Shown here piece by piece: positions 34,821 through 46,802 of a DNA stretch of 53,297 nucleotides; the first letter of the stretch is position 1; every line of letters starts with the position of its first letter. Position numbers and translations under genes: made by a program. Below the pieces are notes generated by a model, which was given only the letters and a program-made list of their open reading frames with translations, was not told the DNA's origin and did no database searches. Source of the DNA: DASPMP01 sp035248725. Lineage in GTDB: Bacteria > Gemmatimonadota > Gemmatimonadetes > Gemmatimonadales > Gemmatimonadaceae. The DNA lies in NCBI GenBank assembly GCA_035248725.1, contig DATFHG010000159.1, forward strand, positions 1-53,297, given 5' to 3'.

Positions 34821-35615
34821 ATGCACGCTCGTACTCTGACAACCGTCGTGCTCGCGGCGGCGGCCGCCCTCTCCGCGTGCCGCGGCCGCTTTCACCTCAA
34901 TCGGTTTCCCGATAGCGCATCGCTGTACGCGGCCGCGACGTCGGAGTACCAGAAGGGTCACTGGACCAACGCCATCGCGGCCTTCGAGAAGCTGACCAAC
35001 GAGCTGCCGGCGCGCGACACACTGCTGCCGCGCGCATACTGGTACCTCGCGAACGCGCACTCCAACGAGCGCGAGCATCTGCTGGCGGCACAGTCGTTCA
35101 CGCGCCTGTACGAGTCGTTTCCAGACGACACGCTCGCGGACGATGCGGCGCTGGAAGCGGCGCGCTCGTATCGCCGGTTGTGGCGCAAGCCGGAGCTCGA
35201 TGCCACCTACGGCGAAACCGCCCTGGCGACGTACAACACGCTGCTCGGCCTGTATCCCACGACGGAGCATGCCGACGAAGCGCGTCGTGAGATCGCTGAC
35301 CTCGAGCAGTGGTTCGCGACAAAGAACTACCAGACGGGGATGTTCTACTTCCGGCAGAAGCTGTATGACTCCGGCATCCTGTACTTTCGTTACATCGTCG
35401 AGCGATGGCCGTCGACGCCTCGTGCCCGGGACGCCATGCTGCGGCTCGCGGAATCCTATCGCGCCATCAGCTATCGCGAGGATCTGAACGAGACCTGCAC
35501 GCGCTTGCGCGCCGGGTATCCCACGGACGCGGAGGTCGGGCGCATCTGTGAAGGGACTCGCACCGTGGATACGACGGCCGCGGCGCCGCGACCTGCCGCC
35601 AGCCCGGACGACTGA
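34821..35615 (+). CDS. bamD: Outer-membrane assembly lipoprotein BamD
   Basis: Lipoprotein of the Bam complex, which inserts beta-barrel proteins in the outer membrane. The 264-residue protein has a signal peptide with lipobox ALSAC (Cys20), followed by TPR-type helices, such as YQKGHWTNAIAAFEKL, SFPDDTLADDAALEAARSY and GMFYFRQKLYDSGILYFRYI, all characteristic of BamD/ComL. The tail is Ala/Pro-rich. No Shine-Dalgarno is apparent before the ATG. Abuts nadD. Confidence 0.9.
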   Translation: MHARTLTTVVLAAAAALSACRGRFHLNRFPDSASLYAAATSEYQKGHWTNAIAAFEKLTNELPARDTLLPRAYWYLANAHSNEREHLLAAQSFTRLYESFPDDTLADDAALEAARSYRRLWRKPELDATYGETALATYNTLLGLYPTTEHADEARREIADLEQWFATKNYQTGMFYFRQKLYDSGILYFRYIVERWPSTPRARDAMLRLAESYRAISYREDLNETCTRLRAGYPTDAEVGRICEGTRTVDTTAAAPRPAASPDD

Positions 35616-36197
35616 GTGCGGCTCGGCATCTTTGGCGGCAGCTTCGATCCACCCCATGTGGGCCATCTGCTCGTCGCCGAAGACGCCTGCGACCAACTCG
35701 CGCTCGACCGGCTGGTCTTCGTGCCTGCCGCGGTGCAACCGCTGAAGGCCGGTCGCCACGTTACGGGCGCCGCGCACCGGCTGGCCATGGTGCGTTTGCT
35801 CGCCGAGGGCAATTCGCGATTCGACGTGTCGTCGGCCGAAGTCGACCGGTCCGGTTTATCTTTCACGGTGGAGACACTGGGCCACTTCGCCGCGGAGTTC
35901 CCGGCTGCCGAGCGCTTCCTTCTCGTTGGTGCGGACGTCCTGGCGACATTCGCGCAATGGCGGGAGCCGGAGCGCGTCACGCAGTTGGCGCGGCTGGTGG
36001 TGCTGCATCGTGCCGACTCTGCGCCGGCGGCGATTCCGGCCGGTGTGGCGGCGGACGCGATCCGGCAGCTCGCGACGCGGCGGGTGGACGTCTCGTCGAC
36101 CGAGATCCGCCAGCGCGTGCAGATGGGCAAACCCGTCCGGGGATTCGTGACTGACAACGTCGCCGCGTATATCGCGCGACATGGCTTATATCGGTAG
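35616..36197 (+). CDS. nadD: Nicotinate-nucleotide adenylyltransferase
   Basis: Makes nicotinate adenine dinucleotide from nicotinate mononucleotide and ATP in NAD synthesis. The 193-residue nucleotidyltransferase has GGSFDPPHVGH (7-17), with the His14-x2-His17 of the family, and SSTEIRQRV near the C-terminus. GTG 35616 directly follows the bamD stop. Usual length. Confidence 0.95.
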   Translation: MRLGIFGGSFDPPHVGHLLVAEDACDQLALDRLVFVPAAVQPLKAGRHVTGAAHRLAMVRLLAEGNSRFDVSSAEVDRSGLSFTVETLGHFAAEFPAAERFLLVGADVLATFAQWREPERVTQLARLVVLHRADSAPAAIPAGVAADAIRQLATRRVDVSSTEIRQRVQMGKPVRGFVTDNVAAYIARHGLYR

Positions 36198-36209
36198 GAC
36201 ACTTCTGGC

Positions 36210-39539
<3,330 letters not shown>

Positions 39540-39556
39540 GACCGCACGCAATGCTT

Positions 39557-39605
39557 TTGTCGTCCTGAGCGACGCGAAAGGATCTATCGTGGTCGACGAA
39601 GATCC
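39557..39605 (+). repeat. Intergenic repeat of the CCTGAGCGA..GGATCT type
   Basis: TCCTGAGCGACGCGAAAGGA (39563-39582) matches, with an A-for-G style change, a short intergenic repeat I recall from many bacterial genomes (encoding VLSEAKDL when translated). It is followed by a hairpin whose arms are GGATCT (39580-39585) and AGATCC (39600-39605), with TCGT/ACGA inside. Single copy in this window. Confidence 0.5.
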
Positions 39606-39622
39606 TCCGCCACGCGCCCGGG

Positions 39623-40312
39623 ATGACCCTGTCTCACAGCATTCGTGAACTGCCGAGATCCGACCGTCCGCGCGAGCGGCTCGTCGATCTCGGCGCCCAT
39701 GCGGTCAGCACCGCGGAACTGCTCGCGATCGTCGTCGGCTCGGGCGGTCGCGGCCGATCGTCGCTTCGCATAGCGCAGGATGTGCTGACGTGGTCGGCGG
39801 GATCGCTGCGCCGCCTCGCGATGCGGCCGGTGGCCGAGCTCACATCACAGCCAGGAATCGGTCGCGCGCGCGCCGCCATCATTCACGCCGCGCTCGAGCT
39901 TGGCAGGCGGGCGTCCTGCGAACAGCGCGACGAAGGGACGCCCATCCGATCGCCCCGCGACGTCGTCGCGGTGTTTGGTCCGCGCCTCGAGGATCTGCCC
40001 GTCGAGGAGTTCCATGTCGCCGTTCTGGACGCACAGCATCGGCTCGATCGCGACATCACCGTGACCCGCGGGATCCTCAATTCCTCGCTCGTGCACCCAC
40101 GGGAAGTCTTCCGCGAGGCTATTGCGGAACGTGCTGCGGCGATCATTCTTGTTCATAACCACCCGAGCGGCGACCCGTCGCCCTCGGCTGACGACCGCAA
40201 CGTGACGGACCAGCTCGTATCGGCTGGCCGCCTGCTCGACATCCCGGTGCACGACCACGTGATCATCGGGCGGGGACGATACACCAGCTTCGCCGAGGCA
40301 GGATTGCTGTGA
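39623..40312 (+). CDS. radC: RadC-like JAB domain protein
   Basis: A 229-residue RadC family protein: an N-terminal helix-hairpin-helix-like region (LTSQPGIGRARAA, about 73-85) and a C-terminal JAMM metalloprotease-like domain with His178, His180 and Asp191 in VHNHPSGDPSPSADD. The biological role of RadC is uncertain; the old link to DNA repair has not held up well. ATG 39623 lacks a clear ribosome binding site. Its stop overlaps rel. Confidence 0.93.
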   Translation: MTLSHSIRELPRSDRPRERLVDLGAHAVSTAELLAIVVGSGGRGRSSLRIAQDVLTWSAGSLRRLAMRPVAELTSQPGIGRARAAIIHAALELGRRASCEQRDEGTPIRSPRDVVAVFGPRLEDLPVEEFHVAVLDAQHRLDRDITVTRGILNSSLVHPREVFREAIAERAAAIILVHNHPSGDPSPSADDRNVTDQLVSAGRLLDIPVHDHVIIGRGRYTSFAEAGLL

Positions 40313-42489
40313 CCGCGACCGCGCTCAAGGAACTGATACCAGGCTGGGGAAGCGCAGGAGGGGTTGCGTTCGAGACCGAGCGTCTCGATCACGACCTACT
40401 GGCGCGCGCCTATCGGTTCAGCGACGAGGCACATCGCGGGCAGACCCGGCTCTCAGGTGAGCCCTTCGTGACGCACTGCGTCGAGGTCGCCCGCATCCTG
40501 GCGGAGCTGCAGCTCGACTCGGTGACCGTCGCGTGCGGCTTGATCCACGACGTCGTCGAGGACACCAGCGTCACCGTGACGGACGTCGAGCGCGAATTCG
40601 GGAAGGAGATCGCGAGCATCGTCGACGGCCTCACGAAGATCGCGAAGCTGCCCTCCGGCGGCACCAAGGAGGAGCGGCAGGTCGAGAGCTACCGCAAGCT
40701 GCTGCTCTCGATCGCCAAGGACGCGCGCGTCATCATCGTCAAGCTGGCCGACCGCCTGCACAACATGCGGACGCTGGATCCGTTGCCTGACGAAAAGCGT
40801 CGGCGCATCGCGATCGAGACGCGCGATCTGTACGCGCCGCTCGCGCACCGCTTCGGCATGGCGAAGATGCGGTGGGAGCTCGAGGACCTGTCGTTCAAGC
40901 ATCTCGAGCCCGAGGAGTACAAATCGCTCGCCAAGAAAGTGGCGCAGAAACGCGGTGAGCGTGAGCAGCTCATCGCCCAGTTCCGCGACCCGCTGGACAA
41001 GGCGCTCCGCGACGCGGGCATCAAGGAGTTCGAGGTCACCGGCCGGCCCAAGCATCTCTGGTCGATCTACAAGAAGATGCTGCAGCGGCAGAAGCCGTAC
41101 GAGGAGATCTACGATTTGCTCGCCATTCGCGTGCTCGTGAATACGGTGCCGGACTGCTATCACGCGCTCGGCATCGTGCACGATCGGTGGACGCCGGTGC
41201 AGGAGCGCATCAAGGACTACATCGCGCAGCCCAAGTCGAACGGATATCAGTCGCTGCACACGACCGTATTCGGACCGGGCGGACAGTTGTATGAAGTGCA
41301 GATCCGCACCCGAGAGATGCACCGGACCGCGGATTTCGGCATCGCCGCGCACTGGCTGTACAAGGAGAACGCGAAGAACGCCGACGAGCTGGATCGGCAC
41401 CTCACGTGGTTCCGGCAGATCCTGGAGCTTCAGCTCGACGCAAAAACGCCGGACGAATTCCTGGAGTTCCTGAAGCTGGACCTCTACGCCGACGAGATCT
41501 TCGTCTTCACGCCCACCGGCGACGTCATCCAGCTGCCGAAGGGCGCGACGCCGATCGATTTCGCCTTCGCGGTGCACACCGAAATCGGCTTGCATTGCTC
41601 TGGCGCGAAGATCAACGGACGCATCGCTCCGCTCTCACGCCCCCTGCGCAACTCCGAGACGGTGGAGATCATCACGTCGGCCACCGCAAAGCCGACGCGC
41701 GACTGGCTCGCCCATGTGCGAACGGGTCGCGCCCGCCACAAGATCCGCCAGGTGCTCAAACGTGAGGAGCATCAGTCGGCACAGAAGATCGGACAGGAAA
41801 TCTTCGAGCGCGAAGTGCGTCGGCGGCGCCTGACCAGGGTGTCCGACGAGGACCTGACGCGCGCGGTGAAAGCGCTGAATCTCACCGACGTCACCCACCT
41901 CTACGCCTCCATCGGGCAGGGAGACGTACAGGTCGCGACCGTCCTTCGACAGCTGTACCCGGACGTCGAGACGCCCGAGCCGCCCAAACCGCCGTCCATC
42001 GTCGAGCGGCTCGTCGATCGCGTCCGCGGAAGCAAAGGCGTCAAGATCCAGGGCGTCGACGGCGTCATGGTTCGCTACGCCCAGTGCTGCCAGCCCGTCC
42101 CCGGCGACCCCGTCGTCGGGTATGTCACTCGAGGACGCGGCGTGAGCATCCATCGAGCGGACTGCCCGAACCTGCTCCTGCTCGCGCACGAGCCGGAACG
42201 CCGCCTGGAGATCGATTGGCAGGAGGCCGAGGGTGAGCGCTTCATCGTCCGTCTGGCGCTCGAGGCGTCAGACCGCCGCGGACTGTACGCCGACCTGGCC
42301 GCGGCGGTCACCGGAACGGGTACCGACATCCGCAGCATGGATCTGCGAACCACGGACGGGAAGGTCAGCGGCGCGGTGATGGTCGAGGTGGAGAACCTCG
42401 CCCACCTGGAGAAGATCATGAAGGCCGCGCGGCGCGTGAAAGGCGTCCACGAGATCGCGCGGCGCGAGCGGGTGACAACCGAGTCCTGA
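40309..42489 (+). CDS. rel: Bifunctional (p)ppGpp synthetase/hydrolase
   Basis: Makes and degrades the alarmone (p)ppGpp. The 726-residue protein has an HD hydrolase domain with His80-Asp81, a synthetase domain with GRPKHLWSIYKKM and YEVQIRT, a TGS domain (FTPTGDVIQLPKGATP, about 400-460), and a C-terminal ACT domain (about 645-720). The RIKD form of the charge motif points to a bifunctional Rel/SpoT rather than RelA. GTG 40309 overlaps the radC stop by four bases. No other alarmone synthetase is in the window. Confidence 0.96.
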   Translation: MTATALKELIPGWGSAGGVAFETERLDHDLLARAYRFSDEAHRGQTRLSGEPFVTHCVEVARILAELQLDSVTVACGLIHDVVEDTSVTVTDVEREFGKEIASIVDGLTKIAKLPSGGTKEERQVESYRKLLLSIAKDARVIIVKLADRLHNMRTLDPLPDEKRRRIAIETRDLYAPLAHRFGMAKMRWELEDLSFKHLEPEEYKSLAKKVAQKRGEREQLIAQFRDPLDKALRDAGIKEFEVTGRPKHLWSIYKKMLQRQKPYEEIYDLLAIRVLVNTVPDCYHALGIVHDRWTPVQERIKDYIAQPKSNGYQSLHTTVFGPGGQLYEVQIRTREMHRTADFGIAAHWLYKENAKNADELDRHLTWFRQILELQLDAKTPDEFLEFLKLDLYADEIFVFTPTGDVIQLPKGATPIDFAFAVHTEIGLHCSGAKINGRIAPLSRPLRNSETVEIITSATAKPTRDWLAHVRTGRARHKIRQVLKREEHQSAQKIGQEIFEREVRRRRLTRVSDEDLTRAVKALNLTDVTHLYASIGQGDVQVATVLRQLYPDVETPEPPKPPSIVERLVDRVRGSKGVKIQGVDGVMVRYAQCCQPVPGDPVVGYVTRGRGVSIHRADCPNLLLLAHEPERRLEIDWQEAEGERFIVRLALEASDRRGLYADLAAAVTGTGTDIRSMDLRTTDGKVSGAVMVEVENLAHLEKIMKAARRVKGVHEIARRERVTTES

Positions 42490-42518
42490 CCGCCCGAGCA
42501 AACCCCGAAGCGAACCGC

Positions 42519-42530
42519 TAGATTATCTGA
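42519..42530 (+). promoter_or_regulatory. Possible -10 box of a leaderless uvrB transcript
   Basis: TAGATT (42519-42524) lies six bases before the uvrB GTG, a leaderless position. No Shine-Dalgarno is present between, and the preceding 41-base spacer shows no strong -35. A CGAAC half-site at 42511 has no matching second half. Confidence 0.35.
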
Positions 42531-44519
42531 GTGCGGCGCGCGGTCTTTGACCTCCAGGCTCCCTTTCAGCCCGCCGGTGATCAGCCCAAGGCCATCGCCG
42601 AGCTCACGGCTGGCCTCGAACGCGGTGACCGGTTCCAGACCCTGCTCGGCGTCACTGGATCCGGAAAGACGATGACCATCGCCAACGTCGTCCGGAACTT
42701 CGGGCGACCGACGCTGGTGCTCTCGCACAACAAGACGCTCGCGGCCCAGCTGTATGGTGAGCTCAAGAGCTTCTTCCCGCAGAACGCGGTCGAGTACTTC
42801 ATCTCGTACTACGACTACTACCAGCCGGAAGCCTACGTGCCCACCACGGACACGTACATCGAGAAGGATGCGTCGATCAATGACGACATCGACCGGCTGC
42901 GCCTGCGCGCGACGTCGTCGCTCATGGAACGGGAGGACGTGATCATCGTCGCGACGGTTTCGGCAATCTATGGACTCGGCGACCCCGTGCAGTACCGCGA
43001 GCAGATGGTCACGATCAACAAGGGCCAGCGCATTCCGCGGGACGAGATCCTCCGCTCGCTGGTGAAGATCCAGTATCACCGTAACGACCTCTCGTTCGAG
43101 CGCGGAACGTTTCGGGTTCGTGGCGACACCGTGGAGATCCTGCCCGCCTACGAGGAGCAGGGCGTCCGCGTCGAGCTGTGGGGCGACGAGGTCGAGCGCA
43201 TCTCGAAGGTGAATCCGCTCACGGGCGAGACGATCTCCATCCTCGACCGGGCAGCCATTTACCCGGCGAAGCATTTCGTCACCCAGCGACCCACGCTCGA
43301 GCGCGCGGTGAAGCTCATTCGCTCGGAGCTGGAGCAGCGCCTCACGGAGCTGCGCAACGCGGGCAAGCTGCTCGAGGCACAGCGGCTCGAGAGTCGCACC
43401 AACTTCGACGTCGAAATGATGCTCGAGATCGGCACCTGCGCTGGAATCGAGAATTACTCGCGCCACCTGTCGGGACGCGCGGAAGGGGAACGGCCGGCGT
43501 GCCTGTTCGACTATTTCCCGGAGGATTTCGTCGTTGTCGTCGACGAATCGCACGTCACGCTGCCGCAGGTGAGCGGCATGTTCAATGGCGACCGCCAACG
43601 GAAGCTGACGCTCGTCGAATACGGCTTTCGTCTGCCCAGCGCGCTCGACAACCGTCCCCTGATGTTCGACGAGTTTCTCGCGCTCACCCCGCGGGCCATG
43701 TTCGTGTCCGCCACCCCAGGTGACCTCGAGCTCCAGCTGTCGGAGGGCGTCGTGGTCGAGCAGATCATCCGCCCCACAGGACTGGTGGATCCCGAGATCG
43801 AGATCCGCCCGGTGCGCGGACAAGTGGACGATCTGCTCAACGAGATCCGGATTCGTGAACGGCGCGGCGAGCGCGTGCTCGTCACCACGCTCACCAAGCG
43901 GATGGCTGAAGACCTGACCGATTATCTGCAGCAGGTGGGGGTGCGCGTCCGCTACATGCACTCCGACATCGACGCGATCGAACGCATGGAGATCGTGCGC
44001 GGCCTTCGGCTGGGTGAATTCGACGTGCTGGTCGGTATCAACCTGCTTCGCGAAGGGCTCGACCTGCCCGAAGTGTCGCTCGTCGCGATCCTGGACGCGG
44101 ACCAGGAAGGATTCCTGCGGAGCGACCGCTCCCTGATCCAGACGGTGGGTCGCGCGGCGCGGAACATCGAAGGCCGGGCAATCTTCTACGCCGACCGGGT
44201 CACGGGCTCCATGCAACGCTGCCTCGACGAAACCGGTCGGCGCCGCGAGGCCCAACTCGCCTTCAACAAGGAGCACGGTGTCGTCCCGCGCTCGGTGAGC
44301 AAGAGCGTCGAGCAGGTACGCTTCATCACGCGCGTCGCGGACGCACGTACGGAGAAGGAAAAGAAGGTCGCCGAGCCCGCACGGCAGTACGCGGTCATGG
44401 ACAACGATGCGCTGGCCCGCATGCTCGAGGAACAGATGAAGGAAGCCGCGGCCAACATGGACTTCGAGCTCGCAGCGACGTTGCGAGATCAGCTGTTCGA
44501 GCTCAAGGTGGGGAAGTGA
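42531..44519 (+). CDS. uvrB: Excinuclease ABC subunit B
   Basis: Damage-verifying helicase of nucleotide excision repair. The 662-residue protein has Walker A GVTGSGKTMT (39-48), the beta-hairpin region YYDYYQPEAYVPTTDTYIEK, DESH in VDESHVTLPQV, helicase motifs to QTVGRAARN, and a C-terminal UVR domain (EEQMKEAAANMDFELAATLRD) for UvrC contact. GTG 42531 has no Shine-Dalgarno. Stop overlaps tsaE by one base. uvrA and uvrC are not here. Confidence 0.97.
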   Translation: MRRAVFDLQAPFQPAGDQPKAIAELTAGLERGDRFQTLLGVTGSGKTMTIANVVRNFGRPTLVLSHNKTLAAQLYGELKSFFPQNAVEYFISYYDYYQPEAYVPTTDTYIEKDASINDDIDRLRLRATSSLMEREDVIIVATVSAIYGLGDPVQYREQMVTINKGQRIPRDEILRSLVKIQYHRNDLSFERGTFRVRGDTVEILPAYEEQGVRVELWGDEVERISKVNPLTGETISILDRAAIYPAKHFVTQRPTLERAVKLIRSELEQRLTELRNAGKLLEAQRLESRTNFDVEMMLEIGTCAGIENYSRHLSGRAEGERPACLFDYFPEDFVVVVDESHVTLPQVSGMFNGDRQRKLTLVEYGFRLPSALDNRPLMFDEFLALTPRAMFVSATPGDLELQLSEGVVVEQIIRPTGLVDPEIEIRPVRGQVDDLLNEIRIRERRGERVLVTTLTKRMAEDLTDYLQQVGVRVRYMHSDIDAIERMEIVRGLRLGEFDVLVGINLLREGLDLPEVSLVAILDADQEGFLRSDRSLIQTVGRAARNIEGRAIFYADRVTGSMQRCLDETGRRREAQLAFNKEHGVVPRSVSKSVEQVRFITRVADARTEKEKKVAEPARQYAVMDNDALARMLEEQMKEAAANMDFELAATLRDQLFELKVGK

Positions 44520-45004
44520 TGCCGCATCGCCACGACCTGCTTCCACCGCTGGCCGCTCATGGACACCTCGCGCTCACAGAGCCGGAGCTCGCGGCGTGGG
44601 GCTCACGATTGGGCAGGCAGATCGATCCACCGTTGGTGGTCACCCTCGACGGAGACCTTGGCGCAGGCAAGACGACGCTCGCGCGCGCGATCTGTGCCGG
44701 GTACGGAGTCACGGAGGCGGTCACGAGCCCGACGTTCGCCCTCGTCCACCAGTACGAGGCCCACAAGTCTCCCGTCTATCATATCGACCTCTTTCGTCTC
44801 GACTCCGCCGCGGCGCTTCAGAACATCGGCTGGGACGACATCATGCAGGCGGACGCGCTCGTGCTGGTAGAGTGGCCCGAGCGCGCCGTTGGATTGCTCC
44901 CGGCAAATCATCTCCCCATCGAGCTGCGGCATATCGAGGGCGACCCTGATCGCCGCGTCCTTTACGCCGGCGGCCATCTCGGCGGTATGATGGTCGGGCG
45001 ATGA
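44519..45004 (+). CDS. tsaE: tRNA threonylcarbamoyladenosine biosynthesis ATPase TsaE
   Basis: ATPase of the t6A37 tRNA modification complex with TsaB and TsaD. The 161-residue protein has a P-loop GDLGAGKTTL (about 44-53) and the typical TSPTFALVHQYE and HIDLFRL blocks. ATG 44519 shares a base with uvrB's stop; GTG 44516 is an alternative. Overlaps tsaB by four bases. Confidence 0.94.
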   Translation: MPHRHDLLPPLAAHGHLALTEPELAAWGSRLGRQIDPPLVVTLDGDLGAGKTTLARAICAGYGVTEAVTSPTFALVHQYEAHKSPVYHIDLFRLDSAAALQNIGWDDIMQADALVLVEWPERAVGLLPANHLPIELRHIEGDPDRRVLYAGGHLGGMMVGR

Positions 45005-45663
45005 TCACATTGGCCGTCGATGCGTCGACATATCAGGGCACAGTGGCCGTCCTGGACGACACGCGCGTTGTCCTCGAGCAATCGGCTCCGATGCGCGGCC
45101 GCGACGCCGAGCATCTGATGCCGGCGGTCGACGCGGCGTTGCGCGACGCTGGCCACACCGTCGCCAGCATCCACCGCGTCGTTTGTGGCGCCGGTCCCGG
45201 GAGCTTCACCAGCCTGCGGATCGCGGCATCCATCGCCAAGGGAATCGCGGTCGGCAGACGTATTCCGCTCTACGCCGTGTCGTCTCTTGCGCTGATCGTC
45301 GCCGGTAATGTGAAGGACGGGCCCCGCGGTACGCGACGCTACCTGGCGACGCTCGACGCACTCCGCGGAGAGCACTACGTCGCTCTGTTCGACCACGATG
45401 CAGGCGTCGTTTCGCCCGCGGGTGAGCTGCAGCGCGTTCCTGCAGACGAGGTGCAGGCGCTGGCCGACCGCGAAAACGCCCGTGCCGTGGGGCCGGATCA
45501 GGCGGACGCTTGGCGGCCGCATGCTCGGGGTGTCGCGCTCCTCGCGGCGGCGATCGAAGGCGAAGGGCCGGTCGACCTGGCGTCGTGGGAACCGATTTAC
45601 GGGCGCCTGGCCGAGGCGCAGGTGAAATGGGAAGCGGCGCACGGTCGCAGCCTGTCGGGTTGA
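45001..45663 (+). CDS. tsaB: tRNA threonylcarbamoyladenosine biosynthesis protein TsaB
   Basis: Non-catalytic partner of TsaD in t6A formation. The 220-residue protein has the ASKHA-fold N-terminus AVDASTYQGTVAVLDD and the GAGPGSFTSLRIAASIAKG block typical of TsaB. Directly coupled to tsaE and rimI, a frequent bacterial order. tsaD and tsaC are not present in the window. Confidence 0.95.
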   Translation: MITLAVDASTYQGTVAVLDDTRVVLEQSAPMRGRDAEHLMPAVDAALRDAGHTVASIHRVVCGAGPGSFTSLRIAASIAKGIAVGRRIPLYAVSSLALIVAGNVKDGPRGTRRYLATLDALRGEHYVALFDHDAGVVSPAGELQRVPADEVQALADRENARAVGPDQADAWRPHARGVALLAAAIEGEGPVDLASWEPIYGRLAEAQVKWEAAHGRSLSG

Positions 45664-46124
45664 CGCCCATCGCGGTGACTCGCGCGACCGCCTCCGATCT
45701 GCCGGAGGTGACCGCACTGGAGCGCACCTGCTACTCGGATCCGTGGCCGCCGGCAGCCTTCGCCGTGCTGCCCGCAAACGCGCGCGTGTTCTTCGGCGTG
45801 GTGCGGTTAACCGTCGACGGCCCGATCGTGGGTTATGCCATTGCGTGGTATGTACTCGACGAGGGAGAGCTCGCGAACCTGGCGGTGGCGCGCGATGCGC
45901 GTCGCCAGGGCATCGGCCGCGAGCTGTTGCAGGCCGTGCTCGCGGACGCGCGCGCGCGTGGGGTGCGCGCGCTGTATCTCGAAGTCCGAGAGTCGAACGT
46001 CGCCGCGCGCGAACTGTACGCGGCGCAAGATTTTGAGGAGGTGGGCCGGCGAAAAGAGTATTATCGTAGTCCCGTGGAGGACGCCTTGATTCTGCGGCGC
46101 ACGCTCGAGCCACAGCTCATTTGA
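45660..46124 (+). CDS. rimI: Ribosomal protein S18 alanine N-acetyltransferase
   Basis: GNAT acetyltransferase for the S18 N-terminus. The 154-residue protein contains LANLAVARDARRQGIGRELL, with the acetyl-CoA loop RQGIGRE, and EVRESNVAARELY, matching RimI. The start is taken as TTG 45660, overlapping the tsaB stop; GTG 45675 is an alternative. Position after tsaB supports RimI, although other GNATs look similar. Confidence 0.9.
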   Translation: MTPIAVTRATASDLPEVTALERTCYSDPWPPAAFAVLPANARVFFGVVRLTVDGPIVGYAIAWYVLDEGELANLAVARDARRQGIGRELLQAVLADARARGVRALYLEVRESNVAARELYAAQDFEEVGRRKEYYRSPVEDALILRRTLEPQLI

Positions 46125-46235
46125 TGTGTGTGGTGTGCAACGGAAATCATTGCGACGAAATCGTTTGGTTGTGTGCAGTTCAACTTGTTTCGATAGACTG
46201 ACGGCGAGCCAAAGACCTACTCGCCAGGAGGCAAC
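46125..46235 (+). promoter_or_regulatory. AT-richer upstream region of ssb
   Basis: This 111-base gap is visibly less GC-rich than its surroundings. TTGTGT (46169) and TAGACT (46194-46199), 19 bases apart, form a weak promoter candidate. A palindrome ACGAAATCGT sits at 46155-46164. AGGAGG (46226-46231) is the ribosome binding site of ssb. Confidence 0.4.
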
Positions 46236-46730
46236 GTGAGCCGGAGCTTGAACAAGGTGACTCTGATCGGAAACCTCGGCAGCGACCCCGAGGTTCGGTC
46301 GACGACGGGCGGCAACCGCGTCGCGACGTTCTCGCTAGCGACCAGTCGTTCATGGAACGACGCCAGCGGGACCAAGCAGGAAAAGACCGAATGGCACCGC
46401 TGCGTGGTGTGGAATTCCAAGACCTCCACACTGGCGGACATCGTGGAGCGGTATGTAAAGAAGGGTGACAAGCTGTACGTCGAGGGGCGGATCGAATACC
46501 GCCAGTGGCAGGACAAGGATGGCCAGACCAAGTACTCCACGGAGATCAACGTCCGCGAGCTCATCATGCTCGGTTCGGCCCGCGGAGCGTCCGATGCCGG
46601 CGACGGATCGCGTTCGGCGCGTCCCGCGGCCGGCGCCAAGGCCAAGGCCGGTGCCGGGGCAGGTGGCGGCGAGGACTTCGAGGAATTCCCCGGTGCCCTC
46701 GAGGAAGAAGACGACGATCTGCCGTTCTGA
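46236..46730 (+). CDS. ssb: Single-stranded DNA-binding protein
   Basis: Coats single-stranded DNA in replication, repair and recombination. The 164-residue protein has an OB fold at about 1-110 (LNKVTLIGNLGSDPEVR, WHRCVVWN, YVEGRIEYRQW), a Gly/Ala-rich linker, and the acidic partner-binding tip ending DDDLPF. GTG 46236 lies after AGGAGG. Closed by the terminator at 46738. Confidence 0.97.
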   Translation: MSRSLNKVTLIGNLGSDPEVRSTTGGNRVATFSLATSRSWNDASGTKQEKTEWHRCVVWNSKTSTLADIVERYVKKGDKLYVEGRIEYRQWQDKDGQTKYSTEINVRELIMLGSARGASDAGDGSRSARPAAGAKAKAGAGAGGGEDFEEFPGALEEEDDDLPF

Positions 46731-46737
46731 GTAGGCG

Positions 46738-46770
46738 GGGGAAAGGCGCCCGCCGCCTTTCCCCGTTTCC
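46738..46770 (+). terminator. Terminator after ssb
   Basis: An 11-base-pair stem GGGGAAAGGCG/CGCCTTTCCCC with loop CCCGC is followed by GTTTCC. It lies 8 bases after the ssb stop. The U-tract is imperfect but the stem is very strong. Confidence 0.8.
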
Positions 46771-46802
46771 ATTTTCGGGATACGGTCGTCCAGAGCATTG
46801 CA

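Noticed and set aside
42511..42524. SOS-type operator before uvrB
   Set aside because: Only one CGAAC half-site is visible, without a matching second half at the right distance.
42075..44546. An 823-codon antisense frame over uvrB and the end of rel
   Set aside because: Composition artefact; both plus-strand genes have full conserved motifs.
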